NCBI GenBank assembly: GCA_021813875.1
Contig: JAKAJF010000059.1
Coordinates: 1-5,778, forward strand
Length of the DNA: 5,778 nt
Direction: 5' to 3'
From: a bacterium
GTDB taxonomy: Bacteria; Patescibacteriota; Patescibacteriia; Patescibacteriales; JAKAJF01
Part shown: positions 1 to 5,120 of the stretch, in pieces
Position numbering within the stretch: position 1 is the stretch's first letter
How the letters are laid out: the number at the start of each line of letters is the position of its first letter
Program-made: the position numbers and the translations under genes
Notes under the pieces: model-generated
What the model saw: the letters and a program-made list of their open reading frames with translations, nothing else
Told to the model about the DNA's origin: nothing
Database searches by the model: none

Positions 1-110
1 TAATAAAAAATTAATTTTCGCGACTGAAAAAATCTGTAATTTTAGCTATTTTGTTAAACGGAAAACTAAGTTTAGGAGTGAAACCCCAAAAAGATGACTT
101 TTAGCAATCA

Positions 111-138
111 TTGTAATCATAAAGGACTCTCCTACAAT
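111..138 (+). promoter_or_regulatory. Weak candidate promoter upstream of rny
   Basis: TTGTAA (111-116) is followed after 16 bases by TACAAT (133-138), matching the sigma70 consensus at 4/6 and 5/6 positions. A transcript would begin near 145 and include the hairpins just before rny. The region is AT-rich, so a chance match is possible. It is the best candidate I see in bases 1-207, which otherwise hold no convincing coding sequence on either strand. Confidence 0.3.
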
Positions 139-145
139 TTAATTT

Positions 146-188
146 CCCGCCTAAACGCGGGCCAGAACCAATAAAATTGGCCTTTTTT
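146..188 (+). terminator. Hairpin pair plus T run before rny (terminator or attenuator)
   Basis: CCCGC (146-150) pairs with GCGGG (157-161). Overlapping it, GGCCAG (160-165) can pair with TTGGCC (177-182), with one G-U pair, and is followed at once by six T (183-188). A shorter internal option pairs CCAAT with ATTGG. The second hairpin plus T run has the form of an intrinsic terminator and ends only 19 bases before the rny start. It could end transcription of an unseen upstream gene or attenuate rny. The stems are short, so activity is uncertain. Confidence 0.4.
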
Positions 189-207
189 CGTTGCGGAAGT
201 AAAAGTT

Positions 208-1722
208 ATGGTTTATATTGCGAGCGCGATAATGGCTGTCATTGGTTTTTTTGTCGGCCTTTTCGCCTATCGGGTAAGGGTCAGGACCAAGGTCGGTTCG
301 GCCGAAGCCAGGGCGGAGAAGATCATCGCCGAAGCCAAGGCCAAGCAGTCTGAGGCCTTGCTCCACGCCCAAGAAAAGGCCTTGGGCATCATCGAAGAAG
401 CCAAAAAGGAAGAAGAGCGGAGGCGCCAGGAAATCAACAATCTCCAGTCCCGCCTGGAAAAAAGAGAGACGGTCTTTTCCCAGAAGCTCTTAGAGCTCCA
501 GGAAAAGCAGCAGGCCCTCTACGACAAAGTCAACAAGGTCGAAGAGATCAAAGAAAAGATCAAGAGGATCAAGGAAGAACAGCTGCAGAAGCTGGAGAAG
601 ATCGCCGGCATGTCCAAAGATGAGGCCAAGGAAGTCCTGTTCCGCAATCTGGAAGAGCAGACCAAGGAGGATCTGATGGTCAGGATCAATAAGCTTGAAG
701 GAGAGGCGAGCGAGACCGTCGAAGAAAAGGCGCGCGACCTGATGGCCAGTGCCATGCAGAGGCTGGTCTCTTCCTGCACCGCCGAAATCACCACCACCAA
801 CGTCGACCTGCCGTCGGATGAGATGAAGGGTCGTATCATCGGCCGCGAAGGCAGGAACATCAAGGTCATCGAGCAATTGACCGGCACGGAAATCATCGTC
901 GACGATACCCCGAACGTCATCACCGTCTCCGGCTTCTCGCCCATCAGGAGGCATATCGCCAAACGCGCGCTGGACAGGCTGATCCTGGACGGCCGCATCC
1001 ACCCCACCAAGATCGAGGACGCCATCGAGGAGGCCAAGAAAGAATTGGCCTTGGACGTCAAGAAGGCCGGCGAGGGCGCCATGTACGAATTAGGCATCAC
1101 CGGCTTAGATCCCAAATTGGTCCAGATCATCGGCCGCTTGAAATACAGGACCAGTTACGGCCAGAACGCCTTGCAGCACTCTTTGGAAGTGGCCCACCTG
1201 TCCGCCCTTTTGGCGGAAGAGCTGGGAGCCGACGTGACCTTATGCAAGAAAGGCGGCCTTTTACATGATATCGGCAAGGCGGTCGACCACGAGGTCCAGG
1301 GCACCCATCCGGAGATCGGCAAGAACATCGCCCAGAAATTCGGCCTGCCCCAGGAGATCATCGATCCCATTGAGACCCATCACGATGATCGTCCGCGCGG
1401 ACTCATCTCCGTCATCGTCAAAGTGGCCGACGCCATCTCTTCGGCTCGCCCGGGCGCCCGCCACGACACCTACGAACGCTATATTCAGCGTCTGGAGGAA
1501 CTGGAAAAGATCGCTTCTTCCTTCGAGGGCGTCGAGAAGGTCTACGCCATCCAGGCCGGCCGCGAAGTCAGGGTCTTCATCTCTCCGGAAAAGATCGATG
1601 ATTTGGGCGCTCATAACCTGGCCCGCGACGTCGCCAAGAAGATCGAGCAGGAATTGAAATATCCGGGAGAGATCAAGGTCAATGTCATCCGCGAGATGAG
1701 GGTCACGGAATTCGCCAGATAA
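208..1722 (+). CDS. rny: Ribonuclease Y (membrane-anchored endoribonuclease)
   Basis: This 504-residue protein has the full RNase Y architecture. An N-terminal membrane helix (about residues 3-21) is followed by a long charged coiled coil (about 30-180). A KH RNA-binding domain (about 190-265) carries the GREG loop at 212-215. An HD phosphohydrolase domain (about 320-415) carries H324, the H353-D354 pair, H391-H392 and D408 as expected metal ligands. The C-terminal domain ends in the family-typical VNVIREMRVTEFAR. RNase Y starts mRNA decay by endonucleolytic cleavage at the inner face of the membrane. Length is close to the usual ~520 residues and nothing is missing. ATG 208 is the first possible start after an in-frame TAA at 172, and a weak GGAAG lies at 195-199. 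A terminator follows the gene, and ymdB lies next downstream, a pairing known from Firmicutes and others. Reverse-strand readings here are shadows. Confidence 0.97.
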   Translation: MVYIASAIMAVIGFFVGLFAYRVRVRTKVGSAEARAEKIIAEAKAKQSEALLHAQEKALGIIEEAKKEEERRRQEINNLQSRLEKRETVFSQKLLELQEKQQALYDKVNKVEEIKEKIKRIKEEQLQKLEKIAGMSKDEAKEVLFRNLEEQTKEDLMVRINKLEGEASETVEEKARDLMASAMQRLVSSCTAEITTTNVDLPSDEMKGRIIGREGRNIKVIEQLTGTEIIVDDTPNVITVSGFSPIRRHIAKRALDRLILDGRIHPTKIEDAIEEAKKELALDVKKAGEGAMYELGITGLDPKLVQIIGRLKYRTSYGQNALQHSLEVAHLSALLAEELGADVTLCKKGGLLHDIGKAVDHEVQGTHPEIGKNIAQKFGLPQEIIDPIETHHDDRPRGLISVIVKVADAISSARPGARHDTYERYIQRLEELEKIASSFEGVEKVYAIQAGREVRVFISPEKIDDLGAHNLARDVAKKIEQELKYPGEIKVNVIREMRVTEFAR

Positions 1723-1726
1723 TTGA

Positions 1727-1755
1727 TTGAGAAATTATTAAGAGAATCCTATAAT
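1727..1755 (+). promoter_or_regulatory. Promoter of the ymdB-pilT cluster
   Basis: TTGAGA (1727-1732, 5/6 match) is spaced 17 bases from a perfect TATAAT (1750-1755). Transcription would start near 1762, giving ymdB an untranslated leader of about 118 bases. The -35 box lies five bases after the rny stop codon, and the -10 box lies inside the rny terminator hairpin. This is the only good promoter I see ahead of the four closely packed genes. Confidence 0.6.
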
Positions 1756-1780
1756 ATGAATAGGGTTCTCTTTTATTATT
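1740..1780 (+). terminator. Intrinsic terminator of rny
   Basis: Bases 1741-1752 pair with 1760-1771 in a 12-bp stem with a single T-G wobble, and A1740-T1772 can extend it. The loop is seven bases (1753-1759). A T-rich tract, TTTTATTATT, follows. It lies 18 bases after the rny stop. A transcript starting at the overlapping promoter would lack the left arm, so the terminator should act only on read-through from rny. Confidence 0.65.
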
Positions 1781-1792
1781 CACCACTTGTTA

Positions 1793-1871
1793 GAGATTGC
1801 TTCGCTGGCGCTCGCAATGACATATTTTTTTGTCATCGCGAGGAGGAGTGGAACGACGACGAAGCGATCTT
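1793..1871. repeat. Imperfect palindromic intergenic repeat
   Basis: An outer stem pairs 1793-1804 with 1860-1871 (12 bp with G-U wobbles), and an inner stem pairs 1811-1822 with 1831-1842 (11 of 12). The loop is eight AT bases (1823-1830), and an asymmetric interior loop separates the two stems. The sequence resembles the dispersed palindromic repeats of the GAGATTGCTTCGC / GCGATGACA type found in many bacterial genomes. That is recall, not a search. It sits in the ymdB leader and stays open in ymdB's frame, so gene callers can wrongly extend ymdB into it. Confidence 0.7.
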
Positions 1872-1879
1872 TTGGAAAT

Positions 1880-2680
1880 ATGCTCAAAATTCTTTTTATC
1901 GGCGATACGGTCGGCAAGATCGGCCGCCAGACCCTCAAGAAAATCCTGCCGGGAATCAGGAGGGAACATAAGCCCGACCTGATCATCGCCAATGCTGAAA
2001 ATATCGCCCATGGCACCGGCCTGTCGGCCGCCACTCTCGAGGAAGCCATGGACGCCGGGGTCGATCTTTTTACTTCCGGCGACCACGCCTTCGATAAAGA
2101 AAAAGGTTTTTTAGATTGCCTGAACAAGGGATTGCCCATCATCCGGCCGGCCAACTACCCGTCCGGCGTCCCCGGAGAAGGTTATAAGACGTTTGAAGCT
2201 AAAGACCGGAAGATCTTAGTCATCAATCTGCTCGGGCGGGTCTTCATGGGCATGGATTATGATTGTCCGTTCCGGAAATTGGACGAGATCCTTTCAAATT
2301 GTCCCAGAGAAGACTTTTCTGCTATAATAATAGATATACACGCCGAAGCGACCTCGGAAAAAGTAGCTTTTTTCCATCACGCTGACGGCCGGGCGAGCGC
2401 GGTCTTAGGAACCCATACCCATGTAATGACGGCCGACGGCCAAGTTTCCAAGGAAGGGACCGCTTTTTTGAGCGACACGGGCATGGTCGGCTTCGCCGAT
2501 GGCTGCATCGGCATCAAGAAAGAAAACATCTTGAAGACTTTCCTGACCCAGATAAAATATCCTCATGAGATCCCTGAAGCCGGGCGGACCATCTTTAACG
2601 CCATCCTGGTCTCGATAGATGAAAAGACCGGTAGGGCCCTGGGAATCACCCCCATTATTAAGTTCACCCATATAAAATAA
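1880..2680 (+). CDS. ymdB: YmdB-family metallophosphoesterase (TIGR00282-type)
   Basis: This 266-residue protein matches the YmdB family from end to end. Members are dinuclear-metal phosphoesterases; B. subtilis YmdB hydrolyses 2',3'-cyclic nucleotides and affects biofilm and motility decisions. Expected metal ligands are D9 in IGDTVG, E40-N41 in NAENIAHG, H69 in SGDHAFD, H154 in DIHAEATSEK, and H179 and H181 in GTHTHV. Position 68 is Asp where the family usually has Asn (GNH), a conservative change in a metal ligand. I chose ATG 1880 because homology begins exactly there with MLKILFIGD. A longer reading from TTG 1787 would only translate the palindromic repeat. No good ribosome-binding site is visible. 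The gene follows rny, as in several phyla, and ends four bases before pilT. Confidence 0.93.
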   Translation: MLKILFIGDTVGKIGRQTLKKILPGIRREHKPDLIIANAENIAHGTGLSAATLEEAMDAGVDLFTSGDHAFDKEKGFLDCLNKGLPIIRPANYPSGVPGEGYKTFEAKDRKILVINLLGRVFMGMDYDCPFRKLDEILSNCPREDFSAIIIDIHAEATSEKVAFFHHADGRASAVLGTHTHVMTADGQVSKEGTAFLSDTGMVGFADGCIGIKKENILKTFLTQIKYPHEIPEAGRTIFNAILVSIDEKTGRALGITPIIKFTHIK

Positions 2681-2684
2681 ACTT

Positions 2685-3737
2685 ATGAATATTGAGGAAA
2701 TTTTTAAAAAGGCTTATGACCAGAAGGCTTCCGACGTGCATCTCGTCGTGGGCAAGCCGCCGATATTAAGGGTTGATGGTGAGCTTGAGGAGATCTCCGG
2801 GATCAAACCTCTCTCCAAGAAAGACCTGGAGCAGATGGTTTTTGAGATCTTGAATGACGAGGAGAAGAAGAAGATTGTGGCTGAAAAAGAACTGGACTTC
2901 GGGTTCCAGAACGACGGCAAGGCCAGGTTTAGGGTCAACCTCTTCTATGAGAGGGGCAATTTAGGCCTGGTAGCCAGAGTCATCACTGATGAAGCCCCCA
3001 CCATTGAAAGCGTCGGCCTGCCGGAGGTGGTGGTCAATCTGTTGAATCTGAAGCAAGGCTTGATCCTGGTCACCGGTCCGACCGGCTGCGGCAAGTCGAC
3101 GACCCTGGCGGCCATGGTCAATTACTTGGATAAAAATTTCAATTATAATATCATCACCTTGGAAGATCCGATCGAATATCTCTTCAAGCCGGAAAAGAGT
3201 ATCATCGTTCAGAGGCAATTAGGTTCCGACATGGTCACTTTTGCCGAGGGCTTGAAACATGCCTTGAGGCAGGACCCCAATGCCATCATGGTCGGTGAGA
3301 TGAGGGACTTGGAGACCATCGCCACCACCATCACCTTGGCCGAGACTGGCCATCTGGTCCTGGCGACCCTGCATACTTATAGCGCCGCTCAGACGGTCGA
3401 CCGTATCATCGACGCCTTCCCGCCGCATCAGCAGAACCAGGTCCGTATGCAATTATCCATGACTTTGGCCGGAGTCATTTCCCAGAGGTTGCTGCCGAAG
3501 ATCGACGGCGGCCGGGTAGCGGCCCGAGAAGTCATGATCAACATCCCCGCCGTCTCCAACATCATCCGCGAAAATAAGATCGCCCAATTGAAGACGGTCA
3601 TCGAGACCAACGCCAAGGACGGCATGATCAGCATGGACCAGGACCTGAAGCGGCTTTATAAAGAAAAACTCATTTCCAAAGAAGTGGCCCAGGGCCAGAT
3701 GACTAATCCGGAATTGCTCGAAAGAATAAAGATATAA
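2685..3737 (+). CDS. pilT: Type IV pilus retraction ATPase PilT
   Basis: This 350-residue protein has the standard length and motif order of PilT, the cytoplasmic hexameric ATPase that powers pilus disassembly in twitching motility, adhesion and DNA uptake. An N-terminal PAS-like domain (about 1-105) opens with the family-typical SDVHLVVGKPP. The ATPase core carries Walker A GPTGCGKS (131-138; Cys where Ser is common), an Asp box ITLEDPIEY (157-165), Walker B AIMVGEMRD with E205 (200-208), and a His box HLVLATLHT (223-231). AVSNIIRE (289-296) corresponds to the AIRNLIRE motif tied to retraction, which separates it from the extension ATPase PilB. It lies four bases after ymdB and three bases before the next gene, so co-transcription is likely. 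No Shine-Dalgarno precedes ATG 2685. No other core pilus gene is in view. Confidence 0.95.
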   Translation: MNIEEIFKKAYDQKASDVHLVVGKPPILRVDGELEEISGIKPLSKKDLEQMVFEILNDEEKKKIVAEKELDFGFQNDGKARFRVNLFYERGNLGLVARVITDEAPTIESVGLPEVVVNLLNLKQGLILVTGPTGCGKSTTLAAMVNYLDKNFNYNIITLEDPIEYLFKPEKSIIVQRQLGSDMVTFAEGLKHALRQDPNAIMVGEMRDLETIATTITLAETGHLVLATLHTYSAAQTVDRIIDAFPPHQQNQVRMQLSMTLAGVISQRLLPKIDGGRVAAREVMINIPAVSNIIRENKIAQLKTVIETNAKDGMISMDQDLKRLYKEKLISKEVAQGQMTNPELLERIKI

Positions 3738-3961
3738 AAAATGTCTCCTAAGAAAGCTCTTCTCATCCTTTCGGCCATCCTCCTTGTCGGCGGGGGTTTT
3801 TCGCCCTTCTTTATCGGACGGCTCATCCCAAAGTCAAACTTCAGGAAGGAGCCGTTTCCGACCAGGTCCCCGAAACTCGCGAGGGATTGATCCGGCAGAA
3901 AATTGATGAAAAATTCCGGCAGCTGGATGCCAAACCTCAAGAAGTCCTCAAGAAAGAGGGT

Positions 3962-3997
3962 TATACCCAAGAAGAATTGGATTTTATCGCCAATCCC
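3962..3997 (+). repeat. YTQEELDxIANP repeat, copy 1
   Basis: Twelve codons read YTQEELDFIANP. They recur as YTQEELDAIANP at 4070-4105, with codon differences such as CAA/CAG and GAA/GAG. Eleven of twelve residues are identical while the DNA differs at synonymous sites. This supports selection on the protein and confirms that this frame is the coding frame of the split gene. Confidence 0.85.
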
Positions 3998-4069
3998 AGA
4001 CAAGAAGCCATCAAAGAGCTTAACTTGGCCGCCACCTCCACGGTTGCCACTTCTTCCAGGCCGAAGATC

Positions 4070-4105
4070 TATACCCAGGAAGAGTTGGACGCGATCGCCA
4101 ATCCG
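4070..4105 (+). repeat. YTQEELDxIANP repeat, copy 2
   Basis: This is the second copy of the 12-residue motif, placed at the extreme C-terminus, where only SK follows before the stop. The two copies are separated by about 24 residues that include an Ala/Ser/Thr-rich stretch (AATSTVATSS). It may be a short binding motif at the end of a flexible tail. Confidence 0.85.
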
Positions 4106-4120
4106 TCTAAATAAAAATAA

Positions 4121-4831
4121 ATGGAAAAAAAGACGATTAAAAATTTGATAAATCTATTGATCGTTATTTTTATAACTTTGGGGCTCTCCATCTCTCTCCA
4201 GTCGCTCTTGGCCTCTTGGTCGGTGCCCACCCTCCCGGCTCCGGGCTGCAATTCCGGCGATCCCGGCTGTGACGCGCCCCTGAATATCAGCAATACCGCC
4301 CAGCAGAAGGCCGGCATGCTTCTCCTTAATACCGGCGGCAGTGCCAACGGCCTGATCGTCCAGTCTGGCAATGTCGGCATCGGGACCACGTCCCCCGCCC
4401 AGGCATTAGACGTTTCGGGGCAGATACACGCCAGCGGCGATGTCTGCACCGACCAAGGAGGAGGAAAGTGCTTGAGCACGGCCGGCGGTGGAGGTAATCC
4501 AATAGCGGTCAATCTGATCAATAATCCCTGCCAGGGAAATGCTGCTTGTACCGGCGATTCCTCCAAAGACGATCTTTATGGGGATGTCTTAAATTGGACC
4601 CAGCCGAATACTTGGTCGGGCGCAGGCTGCACTAATTATAAAAACAATTACGATCCGACCATGACCGATACTTGTGATGGCAACATAAATACGCGCGGCT
4701 GGATTAATTGCGGCGTCAACGATGTTCTTACTTGTTTGCAGACCTGGGAGTATTGGGATGGATCCCGCCACCATTGTGACCGTCAGACCATAACCTGCAG
4801 AAAGGGGTTGATCGATGTGGTCGGTCCATAG
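4121..4831 (+). CDS. Secreted or surface-anchored cysteine-rich protein with tail-fibre-like motif
   Basis: This is a 236-residue protein of unknown function. A basic start (MEKKTIKN) and a hydrophobic stretch (about 9-30) ending near LLASW suggest a signal peptide or membrane anchor. Residues 34-120 hold SVPTLPAPGCN, PLNISNTAQQKAG, then GNVGIGTTSPAQALDVSG (83-100) and GDVCTDQGGGKCLS. The GIGTTSP...LDVxG motif is common in phage tail-fibre and adhesin-like shafts, and I recall it from Parcubacteria exported proteins. The rest (about 125-236) is rich in Trp, Asn and Cys. There are 12 cysteines in all, at 43, 50, 109, 117, 137, 143, 170, 185, 197, 205, 219 and 226, all after the hydrophobic segment, consistent with disulfides outside the cell. 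It begins six bases after the split gene and is probably the last gene of the pilT cluster. A surface adhesin or pilus-associated role is inference. The stop is TAG. Confidence 0.75.
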   Translation: MEKKTIKNLINLLIVIFITLGLSISLQSLLASWSVPTLPAPGCNSGDPGCDAPLNISNTAQQKAGMLLLNTGGSANGLIVQSGNVGIGTTSPAQALDVSGQIHASGDVCTDQGGGKCLSTAGGGGNPIAVNLINNPCQGNAACTGDSSKDDLYGDVLNWTQPNTWSGAGCTNYKNNYDPTMTDTCDGNINTRGWINCGVNDVLTCLQTWEYWDGSRHHCDRQTITCRKGLIDVVGP

Positions 4832-4864
4832 TTTTTGTTCTAAAATAAGAGGATTTTTGAACTC

Positions 4865-4892
4865 TTGACAATATTTTTTATTCGTATATAAT
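4865..4892 (+). promoter_or_regulatory. Consensus sigma70-type promoter upstream of the 23S leader
   Basis: A perfect TTGACA (4865-4870) is separated by 16 bases from a perfect TATAAT (4887-4892). It is the best promoter in the window, in an AT-rich stretch 33 bases after the last protein gene. Transcription should begin near 4899. The product would be either a ~115-base RNA ending at the terminator at 4989-5015 or, on read-through, the 23S precursor. Confidence 0.75.
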
Positions 4893-4906
4893 ATTTATAT
4901 TGTCAA
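4865..4906. repeat. Perfect 10-bp inverted repeat enclosing the promoter
   Basis: TTGACAATAT (4865-4874) is exactly mirrored by ATATTGTCAA (4897-4906), with 22 bases between. The left arm covers the -35 box and the right arm spans the predicted start of transcription. This could be an operator, although AT-richness makes chance pairing easier. The reverse strand has a matching TTGACA but no well-placed -10 box. Confidence 0.5.
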
Positions 4907-4919
4907 AATTTAATTATTT

Positions 4920-4961
4920 ATGTTAAAAAGACATTTATTAATTAAAGCAAAAAGCGGTTAA
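4920..4961 (+). CDS. Possible 13-residue leader peptide
   Basis: ATG 4920 opens a short reading, MLKRHLLIKAKSG, ending at TAA 4959-4961. The stop lies within the 5' arm (4954-4967) of the long hairpin. A ribosome reaching it would cover that arm and favour the terminator; without translation the long hairpin could form. There is no Shine-Dalgarno, but the pilT-cluster genes here lack one too. The peptide is basic with three TTA Leu codons. An ORF this short can easily occur by chance. Confidence 0.3.
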   Translation: MLKRHLLIKAKSG

Positions 4962-4988
4962 GACACTACGGCGATTTTAAAGTGTTTT

Positions 4989-5015
4989 AAACCGCCCACA
5001 AGCGGTTTTTTGTTT
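4989..5015 (+). terminator. Intrinsic terminator upstream of 23S rRNA
   Basis: AAACCGC (4989-4995) pairs with GCGGTTT (5002-5008) across a six-base loop. T continues through 5011, then GTTT. Four G-C pairs and the T run make a credible intrinsic terminator. It could end the small RNA started at about 4899 and also stop read-through from the pilT cluster, which has no strong terminator of its own. Confidence 0.7.
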
Positions 5016-5032
5016 GACAATTAGAGATTGAA

Positions 5033-5061
5033 AATTGGTCCTGCCGAAGGCGGAGCCAATT
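5033..5061. repeat. GC-rich hairpin in the 23S upstream spacer
   Basis: Bases 5033-5045 pair with 5049-5061 around a GAA triloop, with 12 of 13 positions paired including two G-U wobbles. It stands out as a GC-rich island in AT-rich spacer and is bracketed by two copies of TTTGACAATT (5013-5022 and 5080-5089). It may be a small dispersed palindrome or a structural part of the leader. No T run follows, so it is not an intrinsic terminator. Confidence 0.5.
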
Positions 5062-5074
5062 CACAGTTTCTATA

Positions 5075-5109
5075 TGAACTTTGACAATTCACATTGTATT
5101 TTTTAGCAT
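5075..5109 (+). promoter_or_regulatory. boxA-like site or second promoter ahead of 23S
   Basis: TGAACTTTGACAATT (5075-5089) resembles the rRNA antitermination boxA (E. coli TGCTCTTTAACAATT), matching 12 of 15 positions. The same bases include a perfect TTGACA (5081-5086), 17 bases before a weak TAGCAT (5104-5109). It could therefore be boxA in a pre-23S leader or a proximal 23S promoter starting near 5116; both readings use the same bases. A related TTTGACAATT at 5013-5022 has no -10 partner. Confidence 0.4.
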
Positions 5110-5120
5110 CAACTAATTCA

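Larger units (their letters stand above)
3741..4114 (+). pseudogene. Small membrane-anchored protein, frame disrupted by an apparent -1 shift
   Basis: From ATG 3741, three bases after pilT, the reading begins MSPKKALLIL and forms a membrane helix, but it stops at TGA 3888 after 49 residues. The more protein-like tail lies in another frame and ends at TAA 4112-4114. The two frames join cleanly at the run of five G and five T at 3792-3801. One extra base there, or a -1 slip, gives about 124 residues: a basic start, one transmembrane helix (about 6-25), then a charged, probably extracytoplasmic tail. The tail holds two copies of YTQEELDxIANP. The sequence GGGTTTT (3794-3800) also fits a -1 slippery heptamer. 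An assembly error, a true mutation and programmed frameshifting are all open. If the break is real, TTG 3887 could start a tail-only protein. I recognise no family. Its place between pilT and a secreted protein hints at a surface or pilus role. Confidence 0.6.
4899..5015 (+). ncRNA. Candidate attenuator-like leader RNA upstream of 23S rRNA
   Basis: The predicted transcript from the promoter at 4865 contains three related segments. Segment 1 (4954-4967) pairs with segment 2 (4981-4995) in a 14-bp stem with one bulged A and one G-U pair. Segment 2 can instead pair through 4989-4995 with segment 3 (5002-5008) to form an intrinsic terminator. The two structures exclude each other because they share 4989-4995. 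A 13-codon ORF ends inside segment 1. This is an attenuator layout or a terminated small RNA; no known family is recognised. Confidence 0.5.

Noticed and set aside
2..97. Open + strand reading from the left edge, possibly the end of an upstream gene
   Set aside because: Only 31 AT-rich codons with no recognisable motif and composition unlike the neighbouring genes.
94..174. 26-codon ORF upstream of rny with an AGGAG at 74-78
   Set aside because: The AGGAG is about 15 bases from the ATG, too far to be convincing, and the ORF runs through the hairpin region.
490..1130. Long reverse-strand readings inside rny
   Set aside because: They mirror the strongly conserved RNase Y coding frame and look like low-complexity shadows.
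1723..1971. 82-codon + strand reading starting right after rny
   Set aside because: It runs through the terminator hairpin and the palindromic repeat, then overlaps the conserved YmdB start in another frame.
2299..2328. TTGTCC-18-TATAAT promoter-like pair inside ymdB
   Set aside because: The -35 match is poor, it lies mid-gene more than 350 bases before pilT, and it fits the coding sequence.
3903..4148. Alternative reading overlapping the tail of the split gene, or TGA 3888 read as an amino acid
   Set aside because: That frame gives a low-complexity basic Ser/Pro-rich protein. The duplicated YTQEELDxIANP motif shows the other frame is the real one.
4069..4566. 165-codon reverse reading across the secreted-protein gene
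   Set aside because: It opposes a forward gene with a good signal peptide, known motif and operon context, and shows no recognisable domain.
4865..4906. Bidirectional promoter from the inverted repeat
   Set aside because: The reverse strand has TTGACA but no well-spaced -10 box, and there is no reverse gene to serve.
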